A DNA stretch of 64,000 nt from Pandoraea oxalativorans (GTDB lineage: Bacteria > Pseudomonadota > Gammaproteobacteria > Burkholderiales > Burkholderiaceae): NCBI RefSeq assembly GCF_000972785.3, contig NZ_CP011253.3:806001-870000 (forward strand), given 5' to 3'. Numbering within the stretch: the first letter of the stretch is position 1; every line of letters starts with the position of its first letter. Shown here one piece after another: positions 24,835-33,599 of this stretch. A program made the translations under genes and the position numbers. The notes beneath the pieces were generated by a model that made no database searches, had not been told where the DNA came from, and worked only from the letters and a program-made list of their open reading frames with translations.

Positions 24835-26511
24835 TTACGCGACTGACTCAACCGTCAGGGCGACTTCTGCGGGCGCCTCCTCGCGACCGTGGATGTCTTC
24901 CTGCATGCCCGACGCGCGCTTGCGGTCTTCGAGAATCATGTCGGCCGCCTTCTCGGCAATCATGATGGTCGGTGCATTCGTGTTGCCCGACACCAGCTCG
25001 GGCATGATCGACGCGTCCACGACGCGCAACCCCGCAAGTCCATGCACACGCAGACGATCGTCGACGACGGCCATGTTGTCGTCGCCCATCTTGCAAGTGC
25101 CTGCCGGGTGATAGATCGACTGGCTGAACTGGCGCGCGGCCTGAAGCAATTCGTCGTCACTCCGGTAATGCGCGCCGGGGATGAACTCGCTGATGATGTG
25201 CGGCGCGAGCGAGGAGGCGGCCGCGATGCGACGCGCCACTTTGATGCCGTCGATCACCACCCGATGGTCGCGCTCGTCGGACAGATAGTTCGCGTGAATC
25301 GCCGGGTATTGCAGCGGATCGTTGGAGCGGATGTCGACGCTGCCCCGGCTGAACGGCCGCAACTGGCAGACGGACGACGTGAAGGCGGAAAAGCGATGCG
25401 CGCCCTGACCCGGCTTGTCGGCCGACAACGGTTGCATGTGGAACTGGATGTCGGGGCGCGTGACGTCGGGGCGCGAGCGCGTGAAGATCGTCACCTGACT
25501 GGCAGCCAGCGTGAGCGGGCCGGTGCGAAACAGCGCGTATTGCAGGCCGATAAGCGCCTTTCGCAGCGGGTTGTTCACTTCGTCGTTAAGCGTGCGCTCA
25601 CGGGTCTTGAAGACGAGCCGCACTTGCAGATGGTCCTGAAGATTCCGACCGACGCCCGGCAACACATGTCGCAGCGCGACACCGGCCTTCGCGAGGACCG
25701 TCGTCGGCCCGACGCCGGAGTTCTGCAACAACTGCGGCGAACCGATGGCCCCTGCGGCGAGAATCACTTCCACTCTGGCTCGCGCTTTCTTGCGCTGACC
25801 GTCCTGCAAGTACTCGACGCCCACCGCGCGTTTGCCTTCGAACAGCACGCGGCAGGTTTGCGCGCGCGTCTGCACGATCAGATTGCGGCGCTCGCGTACC
25901 GGCTTGAGAAATCCCTTTGCGGTGCTCCAGCGAAAGCCCTTGAAGGCCGTTTGCTGAAAATAGCCGACGCCTTCCTGCGTCGCGCCGTTGTAGTCCTCGT
26001 TGAAGGGGATGCCGGTGTCCTTCGCGGCGGCGATGAAGTGCTCTGCAATGGGGCGGCGCAGTCGCAAGTCCGAGACCTTGAGCGGGCCGCCCACGCCGTG
26101 ATACTCGCTTGCGCCGTGTTCCTGATCTTCCGACTTGCGGAAGTAGGGCAGCACGTCGGCGTAACCCCAGCCGCGATTGCCAAGCGCCGCCCAATGATCG
26201 TAGTCCTCGCGCTGGCCGCGCACGTACAACAGGCCGTTGAGCGAACTGGAGCCGCCGAGTACCTTGCCGCGCGGCCAGTCGATCTGACGGTCCGCCACGT
26301 TGGCGTCGGCTTCGGTGCGATAGCACCAGTCCAGCGCCGGGTTGTGCATGGTCTTGAAGTAGCCGACCGGCACGTGAATCCAGGGATTGTTATCGGGGCC
26401 GCCGGCTTCGAGCAGCAGCACCCGGTTCGCGGGATCTGCGCTCAGACGATTGGCGAGCACGCATCCGGCAGAGCCCGCACCGACGATCAGATAGTCCACT
26501 TCGTATTCCAT
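24835..26511 (-). CDS. GMC-family FAD oxidoreductase (choline/alcohol dehydrogenase-like)
   Basis: A 558-residue flavoprotein. It has the N-terminal FAD fold VDYLIVGAGSAGCVLANRL, the GMC signature 1 region GKVLGGSSSLNGLLYVRG, signature 2 at AAGAIGSPQLLQNSGVGP, and a C-terminal YHPAGTCKMG with the catalytic His followed by VVDASIMPELVSGNTNAPTIMIAEKAAD. Members oxidise primary alcohols or choline to aldehydes. AGGAGA precedes the ATG. It leads an operon with an MHS transporter and is divergent from an IclR regulator. The substrate is not determinable from the sequence. Confidence 0.88.
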   Translation of the reverse strand: MEYEVDYLIVGAGSAGCVLANRLSADPANRVLLLEAGGPDNNPWIHVPVGYFKTMHNPALDWCYRTEADANVADRQIDWPRGKVLGGSSSLNGLLYVRGQREDYDHWAALGNRGWGYADVLPYFRKSEDQEHGASEYHGVGGPLKVSDLRLRRPIAEHFIAAAKDTGIPFNEDYNGATQEGVGYFQQTAFKGFRWSTAKGFLKPVRERRNLIVQTRAQTCRVLFEGKRAVGVEYLQDGQRKKARARVEVILAAGAIGSPQLLQNSGVGPTTVLAKAGVALRHVLPGVGRNLQDHLQVRLVFKTRERTLNDEVNNPLRKALIGLQYALFRTGPLTLAASQVTIFTRSRPDVTRPDIQFHMQPLSADKPGQGAHRFSAFTSSVCQLRPFSRGSVDIRSNDPLQYPAIHANYLSDERDHRVVIDGIKVARRIAAASSLAPHIISEFIPGAHYRSDDELLQAARQFSQSIYHPAGTCKMGDDNMAVVDDRLRVHGLAGLRVVDASIMPELVSGNTNAPTIMIAEKAADMILEDRKRASGMQEDIHGREEAPAEVALTVESVA

Positions 26512-26908
26512 ACTGCCTGTCTCCTGCTGAACAATTCACGACGTCTCTCCCGCAGGATGAAACGATCCGTTTCGGTTTGTTTCGATTCAATGTCGGCGAG
26601 CGATCGGCAAATGCCAAGCGAAAAAATGTCGGGAGACGGAAACTGAAACGGAATTCGCGCTTGGCGTCTCAGAACGAGGCAATTGCTGCAGCGCATCTGC
26701 GGGGTTTCACTGAGTCGATGCGGCGGCGATGCAGAGGATGGGACGAACGCCATTGCCGCGACATCGCACGACCCTCACGGGTATTCCCGAGGCTGATGGA
26801 TGTCAATTAATTGGTATATTTTGTTTCTTTTATTTCGCGGCGAGTTTCGAGCGGCGTGAATCGTCAGACGCCGGAAGACGATTCGAAGCGATGACAGCAG
26901 GAGGCGGA
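26512..26908. promoter_or_regulatory. Divergent GMC/IclR promoter region
   Basis: These 397 bases contain the palindrome GAAACGATCCGTTTC at 26559-26573. They also contain a 12-mer CCGTTTCGGTTT (26567-26578) that recurs inverted with one mismatch at 26640-26651. These GTTTC-type half sites are candidate IclR operators. The stretch near 26800-26835 is AT-rich, with TTGGTATATTTTG. I see no gene. Confidence 0.45.
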
Positions 26909-27853
26909 ATGCACGAAACGCGTGGGACGCAGGGGACGCGCGAGGGCGTACGTGAGGGGGCCCGGGAAGCGGGTACGCTCGACGATGCCGAGTTGCGTGC
27001 GAGCGACGAAGCGAGAAATCTGCGCGCGCTGGCCGTCATTGAGCGGCTCGCCATGGCAGGCCAGCCCTACACGTTGTCGCAGCTCGCCACGCGCCTGTCG
27101 ATTCCGAAGGCCACGCTGATGCGCCTGATCGAGGCGCTGGAAGTGTGTGGCTACGTCTCGCATGTGCCGGATTCGCGAGGCTCGGAGCGCGGGCTGTCGC
27201 TAGGCCCGCGTGCGGCGCGGCTCGCCCTGGTCACGCTGGCGAACAACAATTTCACGCGCGCGGCACGCTCGCTACTGCGTGCGCTCGTCGACCGCGTCGG
27301 CGAGACCGTCAACCTCACGGCACTCGATGGCGACGAGGTGCTCTACATCGAACGCGTGGAAACGAACGAGCCGTTGCGCATGCAGATGCATCCCGGCATG
27401 CGCGTGCCGCTGCACTGCACGGCGAGCGGCAAACTGTTCCTGTCGCAAATGCCGGTGGCGCAGCGTCGCGCGGTGATTTCGCGGCTGTCGCTCAAACGCA
27501 TGACGCCGCGCACGATGACCGACGCGAGCCTGCTGGAAGCGGAACTCGACCGGCTGGCGGCGCGCGGCGTCGGCATCGACAACGAAGAGTTCGTGCGCGG
27601 CATGGTCGCCGTAGGCGTGCCCGTATGTGCGCCGGGGGACGGACACGTGCGTGCGGTCCTCGCCGTACATGGACCGACGGCGCGTGTCACGCTGGAACAA
27701 CTGATGGGATGGGTGCCGACGCTGCGCGAGACGGCGACGGCGCTCGCGCCGCTGCTCGACTGGCAGCGGGCAAGCAAGCTGGAGGCATTGGCGAAGCGGG
27801 CGGACGCGCAGGACGCGAAGGCCGTCCCAACGACGGAAAAGTCCGCAAGCTGA
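26909..27853 (+). CDS. IclR-family regulator
   Basis: A protein of about 314 residues with an N-terminal winged helix (RALAVIERLAMAGQPYTLSQLA, PKATLMRLIEALEVCGYV) and the IclR effector domain (VNLTALDGDEVLYIERVET, VPLHCTASGKLFLS, GIDNEEFVRGMVAVGVPV). I chose the ATG at 26909 because AGGAGGCGGA lies just before it; the frame is open further upstream. It is divergent from the GMC/MHS operon and convergent with a second IclR gene. It probably regulates the divergent operon. Confidence 0.88.
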   Translation: MHETRGTQGTREGVREGAREAGTLDDAELRASDEARNLRALAVIERLAMAGQPYTLSQLATRLSIPKATLMRLIEALEVCGYVSHVPDSRGSERGLSLGPRAARLALVTLANNNFTRAARSLLRALVDRVGETVNLTALDGDEVLYIERVETNEPLRMQMHPGMRVPLHCTASGKLFLSQMPVAQRRAVISRLSLKRMTPRTMTDASLLEAELDRLAARGVGIDNEEFVRGMVAVGVPVCAPGDGHVRAVLAVHGPTARVTLEQLMGWVPTLRETATALAPLLDWQRASKLEALAKRADAQDAKAVPTTEKSAS

Positions 27854-27857
27854 CGCG

Positions 27858-28646
27858 TCAGAACGTCTTCGCCAGTTCCCGGGCCGCTTCTTGCAGGCGC
27901 GGCACGAATTCCATCGCCTTGGAGAGCGACGTGCGCGACACCGGCGCGTGCACCGCCACTGCGGCGATACATCCGCCGTCTTCCTTGAGGACAGGCGCGG
28001 CCACGCAGGCAATCCCCAGTACGAATTCCTCGTTATCGACGGCAATACCCTTGTGCGCGATGCGATCGAGTTCGCTTTCCAGCAGTTCGGGATCGGTGAG
28101 GGTGTTGGGCGTGAAGCGTTGCAGCTTCATGGCGCGCAGCAACGCCGCGCGTTGCTCTCGGGGCATCATCGCCAGCAGCAGCTTGCCGCTCGCGCTGCTG
28201 TGCGCAGGCACGTGCGAGCCGGGCTTAAGATCGAGACGCAACGGCCACGGCGCTTCCATGCGGTCGAGGTACAGCACCTCGGTCTCATGCAGCATCGTGA
28301 GATTGCACGTCTCGCCGAGATCGGCCACGAGACGGCCGAGAATCGCGTGACGCATCCGGCGCGCGCCCGCCTGCATCATGACGCCCAGGCTCAACTGCGC
28401 CAAGCGCGGGCCGATCACATAAGCGTTCTTCTGACCCGGTTCGCGGATCACGAGACCGCCCGCTTCAAGCGAGCCGAGCATGCGATGCAACGACGCCTTG
28501 GGCATCTGGATATCGTGCGCCATGTCGGCGAGCGAGACGGGCGCGTCGGCCGCCACGAGGTATTCCAGCAGTGCGAACGCCCGCAGGGTCGGGGTGTCCG
28601 CCTTGTTGTCCGACGGGGAGTCGTGGGCAATCGCTACATCGTTCAT
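27858..28646 (-). CDS. IclR-family regulator
   Basis: About 262 residues. The winged helix spans about residues 15-75 (LRAFALLEYLVAADAPVSLADMA, PKASLHRMLGSLEAGGLV). The effector domain contains LTMLHETEVLYLDRMEA, VPAHSSASGKLLLAMM and AVDNEEFVLGIACVAAPV. The ATG at 28646 gives the usual short N-terminus; 20 more codons are open upstream. It is divergent from the cobS-like gene, 277 bases apart, and ends 4 bases from the convergent first IclR gene. Its target is unknown, possibly the cobS-cobT pair. Confidence 0.86.
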   Translation of the reverse strand: MNDVAIAHDSPSDNKADTPTLRAFALLEYLVAADAPVSLADMAHDIQMPKASLHRMLGSLEAGGLVIREPGQKNAYVIGPRLAQLSLGVMMQAGARRMRHAILGRLVADLGETCNLTMLHETEVLYLDRMEAPWPLRLDLKPGSHVPAHSSASGKLLLAMMPREQRAALLRAMKLQRFTPNTLTDPELLESELDRIAHKGIAVDNEEFVLGIACVAAPVLKEDGGCIAAVAVHAPVSRTSLSKAMEFVPRLQEAARELAKTF

Positions 28647-28874
28647 ATGCGCCGTTCCGGAAAATGGATCAGCGGTATTGTACCCAAACAGGTTATCGAC
28701 CGGCATTGGCAGGGTCCAGATACAAAAGGTTCGGTTAGGTTCGGGTTCAGTTCATTCGAATCTAGTCGACGCCACGGCACATCGTCAATCAGTGTTTTAA
28801 TTAATCGGAACGAATTGTATCTAAAAATGGTTAACGCTATGATGCGCTGAAACTGCCCCGCATCTCGATGGGGC

Positions 28875-28894
28875 GTATTGCCTGGTATTGCCTG
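28875..28894 (+). repeat. Tandem 10-bp duplication before cobS
   Basis: GTATTGCCTG occurs twice head to tail at 28875-28884 and 28885-28894. A short hairpin GGGCA-TGGCT-TGCCC (28894-28908) follows just before the Shine-Dalgarno sequence of cobS. It could be a simple slippage duplication or a leader element. Confidence 0.5.
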
Positions 28895-28923
28895 GGCATG
28901 GCTTGCCCTTTGGAGACGTCGTG

Positions 28924-29910
28924 ATGGAGATCGCAACCCAACAGCCGGATCGCATGGTCGATGCCCGCACCGTATTCGGCATCGATACCGATCTTCAGGT
29001 ACCGGCGTTCAGCGAGCGGGACGACCACGTGCCCGAGATCGACACGGCGTACCGCTTCAATCCGGACGTCACGCTGGCGATCCTGGCCGGGTTCACAAAC
29101 AACCGGCGTGTGATGGTGCAGGGCATGCACGGCACAGGCAAGTCCACCCACATCGAACAGGTGGCGGCGCGGCTGAACTGGCCGTGCGTGCGCGTGAACC
29201 TCGACGGCCACATCAGCCGCCTCGATCTGGTCGGCAAGGACGCCATCGTCGTGCGAGACGGTCATCAGATCACCGAGTTTCAGGAAGGCATCGTGCCGTG
29301 GGCGCTGCAACGTCCCGTCGCGCTGATCTTCGACGAGTACGACGCGGGACGTCCCGATGTGATGTTCGTCATTCAGCGCATTCTGGAGCGCGACGGCAAG
29401 TTCACGCTGCTCGACCAGAACCGCGTGATCCATCCGCATCCCGGCTTTCGCATGTTCGCGACGACCAACACGGTGGGTCTGGGCAATCTCAACGGTCTTT
29501 ACCACGGCACGCAGGTGCTGAATCACGCGCAGATCGATCGCTGGAACGTGGTCGCGACACTCAACTATCTCTCGCGTGAAGACGAAGCGGGCATCGTACT
29601 CGCGCGCGTGCCGGAACTGGACAACGACGCTGGCCGCACGCTGATCGAATCGATGCTCGGCGTGGCGGAACTCACGCGCAAGGGCTTTGCCACGGGCGAT
29701 CTGTCCACGCTCATGTCGCCGCGTACAGTGATCAACTGGGCGGAGAACGTGGGCATCTTCCACGACGCCGGTCTCGCGTTCCGTCTCACGTTCCTGAACA
29801 AGTGCGACGAAGCGGAGCGCGCCGTGGTGGCCGAGTATTACCAGCGCGCGTTCGGCCGCGAATTGCCGTCGACCGACGGCAGCCGCTCGCTGCTGGCCGA
29901 TGCCTCATGA
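28924..29910 (+). CDS. cobS: Cobaltochelatase CobS-like AAA+ ATPase
   Basis: About 328 residues of the MoxR/CobS branch of AAA+ ATPases. Walker A is GMHGTGKST and Walker B is [14 protein letters not shown]; sensor 1 falls in [11 protein letters not shown]. The match to CobS is extensive ([30 protein letters not shown]-like [24 protein letters not shown]). In aerobic cobalamin synthesis, CobS with CobT drives ATP-dependent cobalt insertion by CobN. The ATG at 28924, or GTG at 28921, follows TTTGGAG. It overlaps cobT by ATGA. No cobN is in the window. Confidence 0.82.
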   Translation: MEIATQQPDRMVDARTVFGIDTDLQVPAFSERDDHVPEIDTAYRFNPDVTLAILAGFTNNRRVMVQGMHGTGKSTHIEQVAARLNWPCVRVNLDGHISRLDLVGKDAIVVRDGHQITEFQEGIVPWALQRPVALIFDEYDAGRPDVMFVIQRILERDGKFTLLDQNRVIHPHPGFRMFATTNTVGLGNLNGLYHGTQVLNHAQIDRWNVVATLNYLSREDEAGIVLARVPELDNDAGRTLIESMLGVAELTRKGFATGDLSTLMSPRTVINWAENVGIFHDAGLAFRLTFLNKCDEAERAVVAEYYQRAFGRELPSTDGSRSLLADAS

Positions 29911-31658
29911 CGCGTGGGACCTTCTCGGAGCGCGAGGCGGCCCGACGCGCCGCATGCGGCGAGGCGTTGTGCGCCGCCACGGTGCGCGCGCTGACTGGCG
30001 ACCCCGCGCTGCATTACAGCGGGGCGCGCCTGTGCCGGAATATGCGACCGTTGCCGTTGCATGCGCCTCATCTGCAAACGCTGCCACCGCCAGCCGACCC
30101 ACTGACCACGTTGCGCGGTGCGGCGGACGGCGCGGCGCTTCGGCTGCGTCACTGCGACGCGGCATTGCATCGCCGTCTGCAACCGGATGCGCCGTTGGAG
30201 CGACTGCTCTTCGAACTGCTGGAGCAACTGCGCTGCGAGACGTTCATTCCTGCCGGTATGCCCGGCCTCGCCAGCAATCTGCGCGAGCGCTTCGAAGCGT
30301 GGTCGCGCGCGATGCACGTCACGGGCGTTGCGGACAGTCACGTGGGGTTGCTGCTGTACACGGTGGCGCAGATGAGCTGGTCGCGACTGACTGGCTACCC
30401 CGTCATCGAAGAGACGGAAGGGCTGATCGAAGCCACGCGCATGGCCATCGCGCCGCGCATTGGCGGCGCGCTCGCGGGGATGCGTCGAACGCGTACCGAT
30501 CAGGCGGCGTTCGCGGCTTACGCGCTGGAACTGGCCGCCGACATCGCGGGCCTGATCCGTGCGGCAGGCGGTGAGCACGAGGAAGACGAGGCGAAGGACG
30601 AGGAAGACGAGAAGGGCGTTCGCAACGCGTTCTCACTGTTTCTCGATTTCGACGAGCAGGAGGACGAAGGCATCACGCTCGCGCATTCGGGCGACAGCCG
30701 TGTGCTGACGGCGTCCGAGCAAGGCTATCGCGTGTTCACGAATCGCTACGATCGTGAACTGTACGCGGGCACGCTCGTGCGCCGCGCGTTGCTGACCGAG
30801 TTCCGCGAACGGCTCGACGAGCGCATCGTCGCTCAGGCGATCAATGTGCCGAGGCTGGCGCGCTCGCTCAAGGCGGCGCTCGCCGTACCGCAGCGCGACG
30901 GCTGGTCGTTCGGCGAAGAGCAAGGCCGCATCGACGGACGACGGCTCGCGCAACTCGTCAGTTCGCCTGCCGAGCGGCGTCTGTTTCGGCTGGAGAAGCA
31001 CACGCTCATTGCCGAATCGATGGTGAGTTTTCTCATCGATTGCTCCGGGTCGATGAAGGCGCAGATCGACGCCGTCGCGATGATTGTGGACGTTCTCTCC
31101 CGCGCGCTCGATGCGGCGGGCGTCACCAACGAAATTCTGGGTTTTACCACCGGTGCGTGGAACGGCGGACGTGCCCGCACCGACTGGCTCGCGCGTGGCA
31201 AACCGCGTTTTCCCGGCCGTCTCAACGAGGTCTCGCATCTCGTCTTCAAGGATGCCGTCACCCCTTGGCGGCGTGCGCGGACCGACATCGCATCGCTGTA
31301 CAAGGCGGACCTGTTCCGCGAAGGCGTGGACGGCGAAGCGGTCGAATGGGCGTGCGGTCGTCTGCGTTCGCGTAGCGTCAACCGACGCCTGCTGATCGTG
31401 ATTTCCGATGGTAGCCCGATGGACGCCGCCACCAATCAGGTCAACGACGCGCACTACCTCGACCATCACCTTCGGGAAGTCGTGGCTCAGCAGCAGGCGC
31501 GTGGCGATGTGGATGTGTTGGGCCTTGGCGTCGGCCTCGATCTCAGCCCGTATTACCGGAATTCGCTTGCGCTCGATCTCACGTCGTCGCCTGACATGAC
31601 GATGCTGGTGAAGCTGGTCGACTGGATCGGCAGCGGCGGGCGTCGGTCAGGCGACTGA
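29907..31658 (+). CDS. cobT: Cobaltochelatase CobT-like protein with VWA domain
   Basis: About 583 residues. The N-terminal half is helical. An acidic run near residues 190-210 ([15 protein letters not shown]) resembles the acidic linker of CobT. A C-terminal von Willebrand A domain follows, with the MIDAS motif [11 protein letters not shown] and a downstream VISDGSPMD. The start ATG at 29907 overlaps the cobS stop (ATGA), so translation is probably coupled. CobT pairs with CobS to form the chelatase motor. Because cobN and other cob genes are absent here, the pair could serve another metal or maturation task. Confidence 0.8.
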   Translation: MTRGTFSEREAARRAACGEALCAATVRALTGDPALHYSGARLCRNMRPLPLHAPHLQTLPPPADPLTTLRGAADGAALRLRHCDAALHRRLQPDAPLERLLFELLEQLRCETFIPAGMPGLASNLRERFEAWSRAMHVTGVADSHVGLLLYTVAQMSWSRLTGYPVIEETEGLIEATRMAIAPRIGGALAGMRRTRTDQAAFAAYALELAADIAGLIRAAGGEHEEDEAKDEEDEKGVRNAFSLFLDFDEQEDEGITLAHSGDSRVLTASEQGYRVFTNRYDRELYAGTLVRRALLTEFRERLDERIVAQAINVPRLARSLKAALAVPQRDGWSFGEEQGRIDGRRLAQLVSSPAERRLFRLEKHTLIAESMVSFLIDCSGSMKAQIDAVAMIVDVLSRALDAAGVTNEILGFTTGAWNGGRARTDWLARGKPRFPGRLNEVSHLVFKDAVTPWRRARTDIASLYKADLFREGVDGEAVEWACGRLRSRSVNRRLLIVISDGSPMDAATNQVNDAHYLDHHLREVVAQQQARGDVDVLGLGVGLDLSPYYRNSLALDLTSSPDMTMLVKLVDWIGSGGRRSGD

Positions 31659-31675
31659 CGCGGCACCCCCCGGCG

Positions 31676-32455
31676 TCAGACTATCTCCAGCACTGCGCTC
31701 ACCATCAGATGCACGCCAAGCAAGATCAGCGTCATGAACGCGAGACGGCGCGTGGTGACGCCTGAAAGCGGTGGGGGATGACGTCGTGCGAATAGCGTGG
31801 CGAATGTGACGACGGGAAACGCGAACGCCGCTTGCCACCACATCGACGCCGGTAACTGCCCTGCAAAGGCGCTATAGGTGGTGCGGATCGTCGCGGTGAC
31901 GGCGAACAGCAGAATCAACGCGCAGCGAATCTGGACCAGTGTGAGCGGCTGACGATAAAAGTAGAAAATCAGCGGTGGCCCGGAAATACCGAACATCCCG
32001 CTCAGCAAACCGCCGAAGATGCCGCTCAGAAAGAAGCCCGTATCGGCGGAGCGCTCAGTCTTCGGCGCGGGACGCAGGGCGGAGCCGATGCCGCCATACA
32101 GCACCACTGCGCCCAGCAGCAGATGCAGCACGTTGGAGGCCGTGCCATTCAGATAATCGAACAGCAGCACACCGACCACGACCGACGGGACGATGCCGAG
32201 CGTTGCCGCCCGCACCGCCCGCCAGTCGATGAGATGCAACGTGCCGGGCAACGCCAGCGCGCTGTTCACAAGCGTTACCAGACTCACGAGGATGGCGACG
32301 TCGGCCACGGGCGCCAGTCCGAAGCCACTGGCCCCGCCCAGCACGATCATCCCAAGGCCGAACCCCGTCACCGTCTGGAAGTACGTGGCGAAGCCCAACA
32401 ACAACATCAACGGCAGATGGGCCAGCAGCCCGGTCAGCACGGCGTGCCAGGTCAT
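31676..32455 (-). CDS. tauE: TauE/SafE-type sulfite exporter
   Basis: A 259-residue membrane protein with about 8 hydrophobic segments and the TSUP-family internal duplication (GFGLGMIVLGGASGFGLAP near the start; FLSGIFGGLLSGMFGISGPPLIFYF mid-protein). TSUP members export sulfite or sulfoacetate, or take up organic acids. It starts 26 bases after the pta stop, so it is probably co-transcribed. Its position behind xsc and pta supports export of the sulfite released by Xsc. Confidence 0.8.
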   Translation of the reverse strand: MTWHAVLTGLLAHLPLMLLLGFATYFQTVTGFGLGMIVLGGASGFGLAPVADVAILVSLVTLVNSALALPGTLHLIDWRAVRAATLGIVPSVVVGVLLFDYLNGTASNVLHLLLGAVVLYGGIGSALRPAPKTERSADTGFFLSGIFGGLLSGMFGISGPPLIFYFYRQPLTLVQIRCALILLFAVTATIRTTYSAFAGQLPASMWWQAAFAFPVVTFATLFARRHPPPLSGVTTRRLAFMTLILLGVHLMVSAVLEIV

Positions 32456-32481
32456 GCTCGTTCATGTCCGCTCATACGCAC

Positions 32482-33522
32482 TCATGCACGAATGGCGAGC
32501 GGCGACACGCCGGTCAGCTTGGCCCGAGCGGCTTGCGCCTGCACGCAGGTCACGCCGATCACGTAGTAGATGTCGTCGGCGCTGCACCCGCGCGACAGGT
32601 CGTTCGCCGGGCGGTTAAGCCCCTGAAGCAGCGGGCCGATGGCCTTCGCACCGCCGATGCGTTCCGCCAGCTTGTAGCCGATGTTGCCTGCGTCCAGACT
32701 CGGGAAGATCAGCGTATTGGCGTGCCCTTCGATCTGCGAGTGCACGACTTTGCGCTGGGCGATTTCGGAGACGATGGCGGCGTCGAGCTGAACGTCGCCG
32801 TCGATGGCCAGTTGCGGCCGTGCTTCTTTGACGAGACGCGTCGCTTCCACGACCTTGTCGACAGCCGCATGCTTGGCGCTGCCGCTGGTCGAGAACGACA
32901 GCATGGCGACACGCGGTGGCTCCATGAGCAACGCAGCGGCGCTATCGGCCGCGGCAAGCGCAATCTGCGCGAGTTGTTCTGCATCGGGATCGACGACGAG
33001 CGCGCAGTCCGAGAAGATCAGCCCGCCCTTCATCGTGTGGAACGGCTCGCAGAGCATCATCAGGAAGAAGCTCGACACGAGCTTGAACGACGGCTGCACA
33101 CCGATGATCTGAATCGCCATACGGACCACGTCGGCCGTGGTGTTGACGGCGCCCGCGACGGAGCCGTCCGCGTGACCGAGGCGCACCATCATGTTGGCGA
33201 AGCCTAGCGGCGTGCGCATTTCCGCAAGCGCCTGCTCGCGCGTCATGCCCTTCTTCGAGCGGACGCCGTACCAGATATGCGAGAAGGCTTCGGTCATGTC
33301 CGAGGTCGCCGGATCGATCAGCTCCATCCCGGCGAGATCGATGCGGGCGTCCCCAGCGGCGCGCTGCGTTCGGGCGATGTCGCCGACGAGCACGATGCGC
33401 GCAATGCCCTCACGCGTGGCGCGCGCGGCGGCCGCGAGCACGCGCGCGTCGTCCGACTCGCACAGCACGATGCGCATCGGGGCACGGCGCGCGGTATCGA
33501 TAATGCGGTTGATGGCTTTCAT
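32482..33522 (-). CDS. pta: Phosphate acetyltransferase
   Basis: A 346-residue enzyme converting acetyl phosphate and CoA to acetyl-CoA. Matches to the short Pta type include [77 protein letters not shown]-like VQLDAAIV and [22 protein letters not shown]. There is no long N-terminal regulatory domain, as in the Pta of sulfonate operons. It lies 77 bases downstream of xsc, but a strong hairpin terminator occupies the gap, and no good Shine-Dalgarno sequence precedes its ATG. Confidence 0.92.
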   Translation of the reverse strand: MKAINRIIDTARRAPMRIVLCESDDARVLAAAARATREGIARIVLVGDIARTQRAAGDARIDLAGMELIDPATSDMTEAFSHIWYGVRSKKGMTREQALAEMRTPLGFANMMVRLGHADGSVAGAVNTTADVVRMAIQIIGVQPSFKLVSSFFLMMLCEPFHTMKGGLIFSDCALVVDPDAEQLAQIALAAADSAAALLMEPPRVAMLSFSTSGSAKHAAVDKVVEATRLVKEARPQLAIDGDVQLDAAIVSEIAQRKVVHSQIEGHANTLIFPSLDAGNIGYKLAERIGGAKAIGPLLQGLNRPANDLSRGCSADDIYYVIGVTCVQAQAARAKLTGVSPLAIRA

Positions 33523-33530
33523 GATGTCGA

Positions 33531-33574
33531 AGAAATAAAAAATGCGCCCCCGGCACCCACAGAGCCGGGAGCGC
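33531..33574 (-). terminator. Intercistronic terminator between xsc and pta
   Basis: On the minus strand GCGCTCCCGGC pairs with GCCGGGGGCGC (one mismatch) around a 9-base loop, and ATTTTTTATTTC follows. This is a full intrinsic terminator placed inside the xsc-pta gap. Readthrough or partial termination would set the pta to xsc ratio. Confidence 0.75.
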
Positions 33575-33599
33575 TGTCACACGAAGCACCGCTACCGCG

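Noticed and set aside
28861..28923. Possible cobalamin riboswitch before cobS
   Set aside because: Only a tandem 10-bp repeat and a 5-bp hairpin are present; the space is far too short and no B12-box-like sequence is visible.
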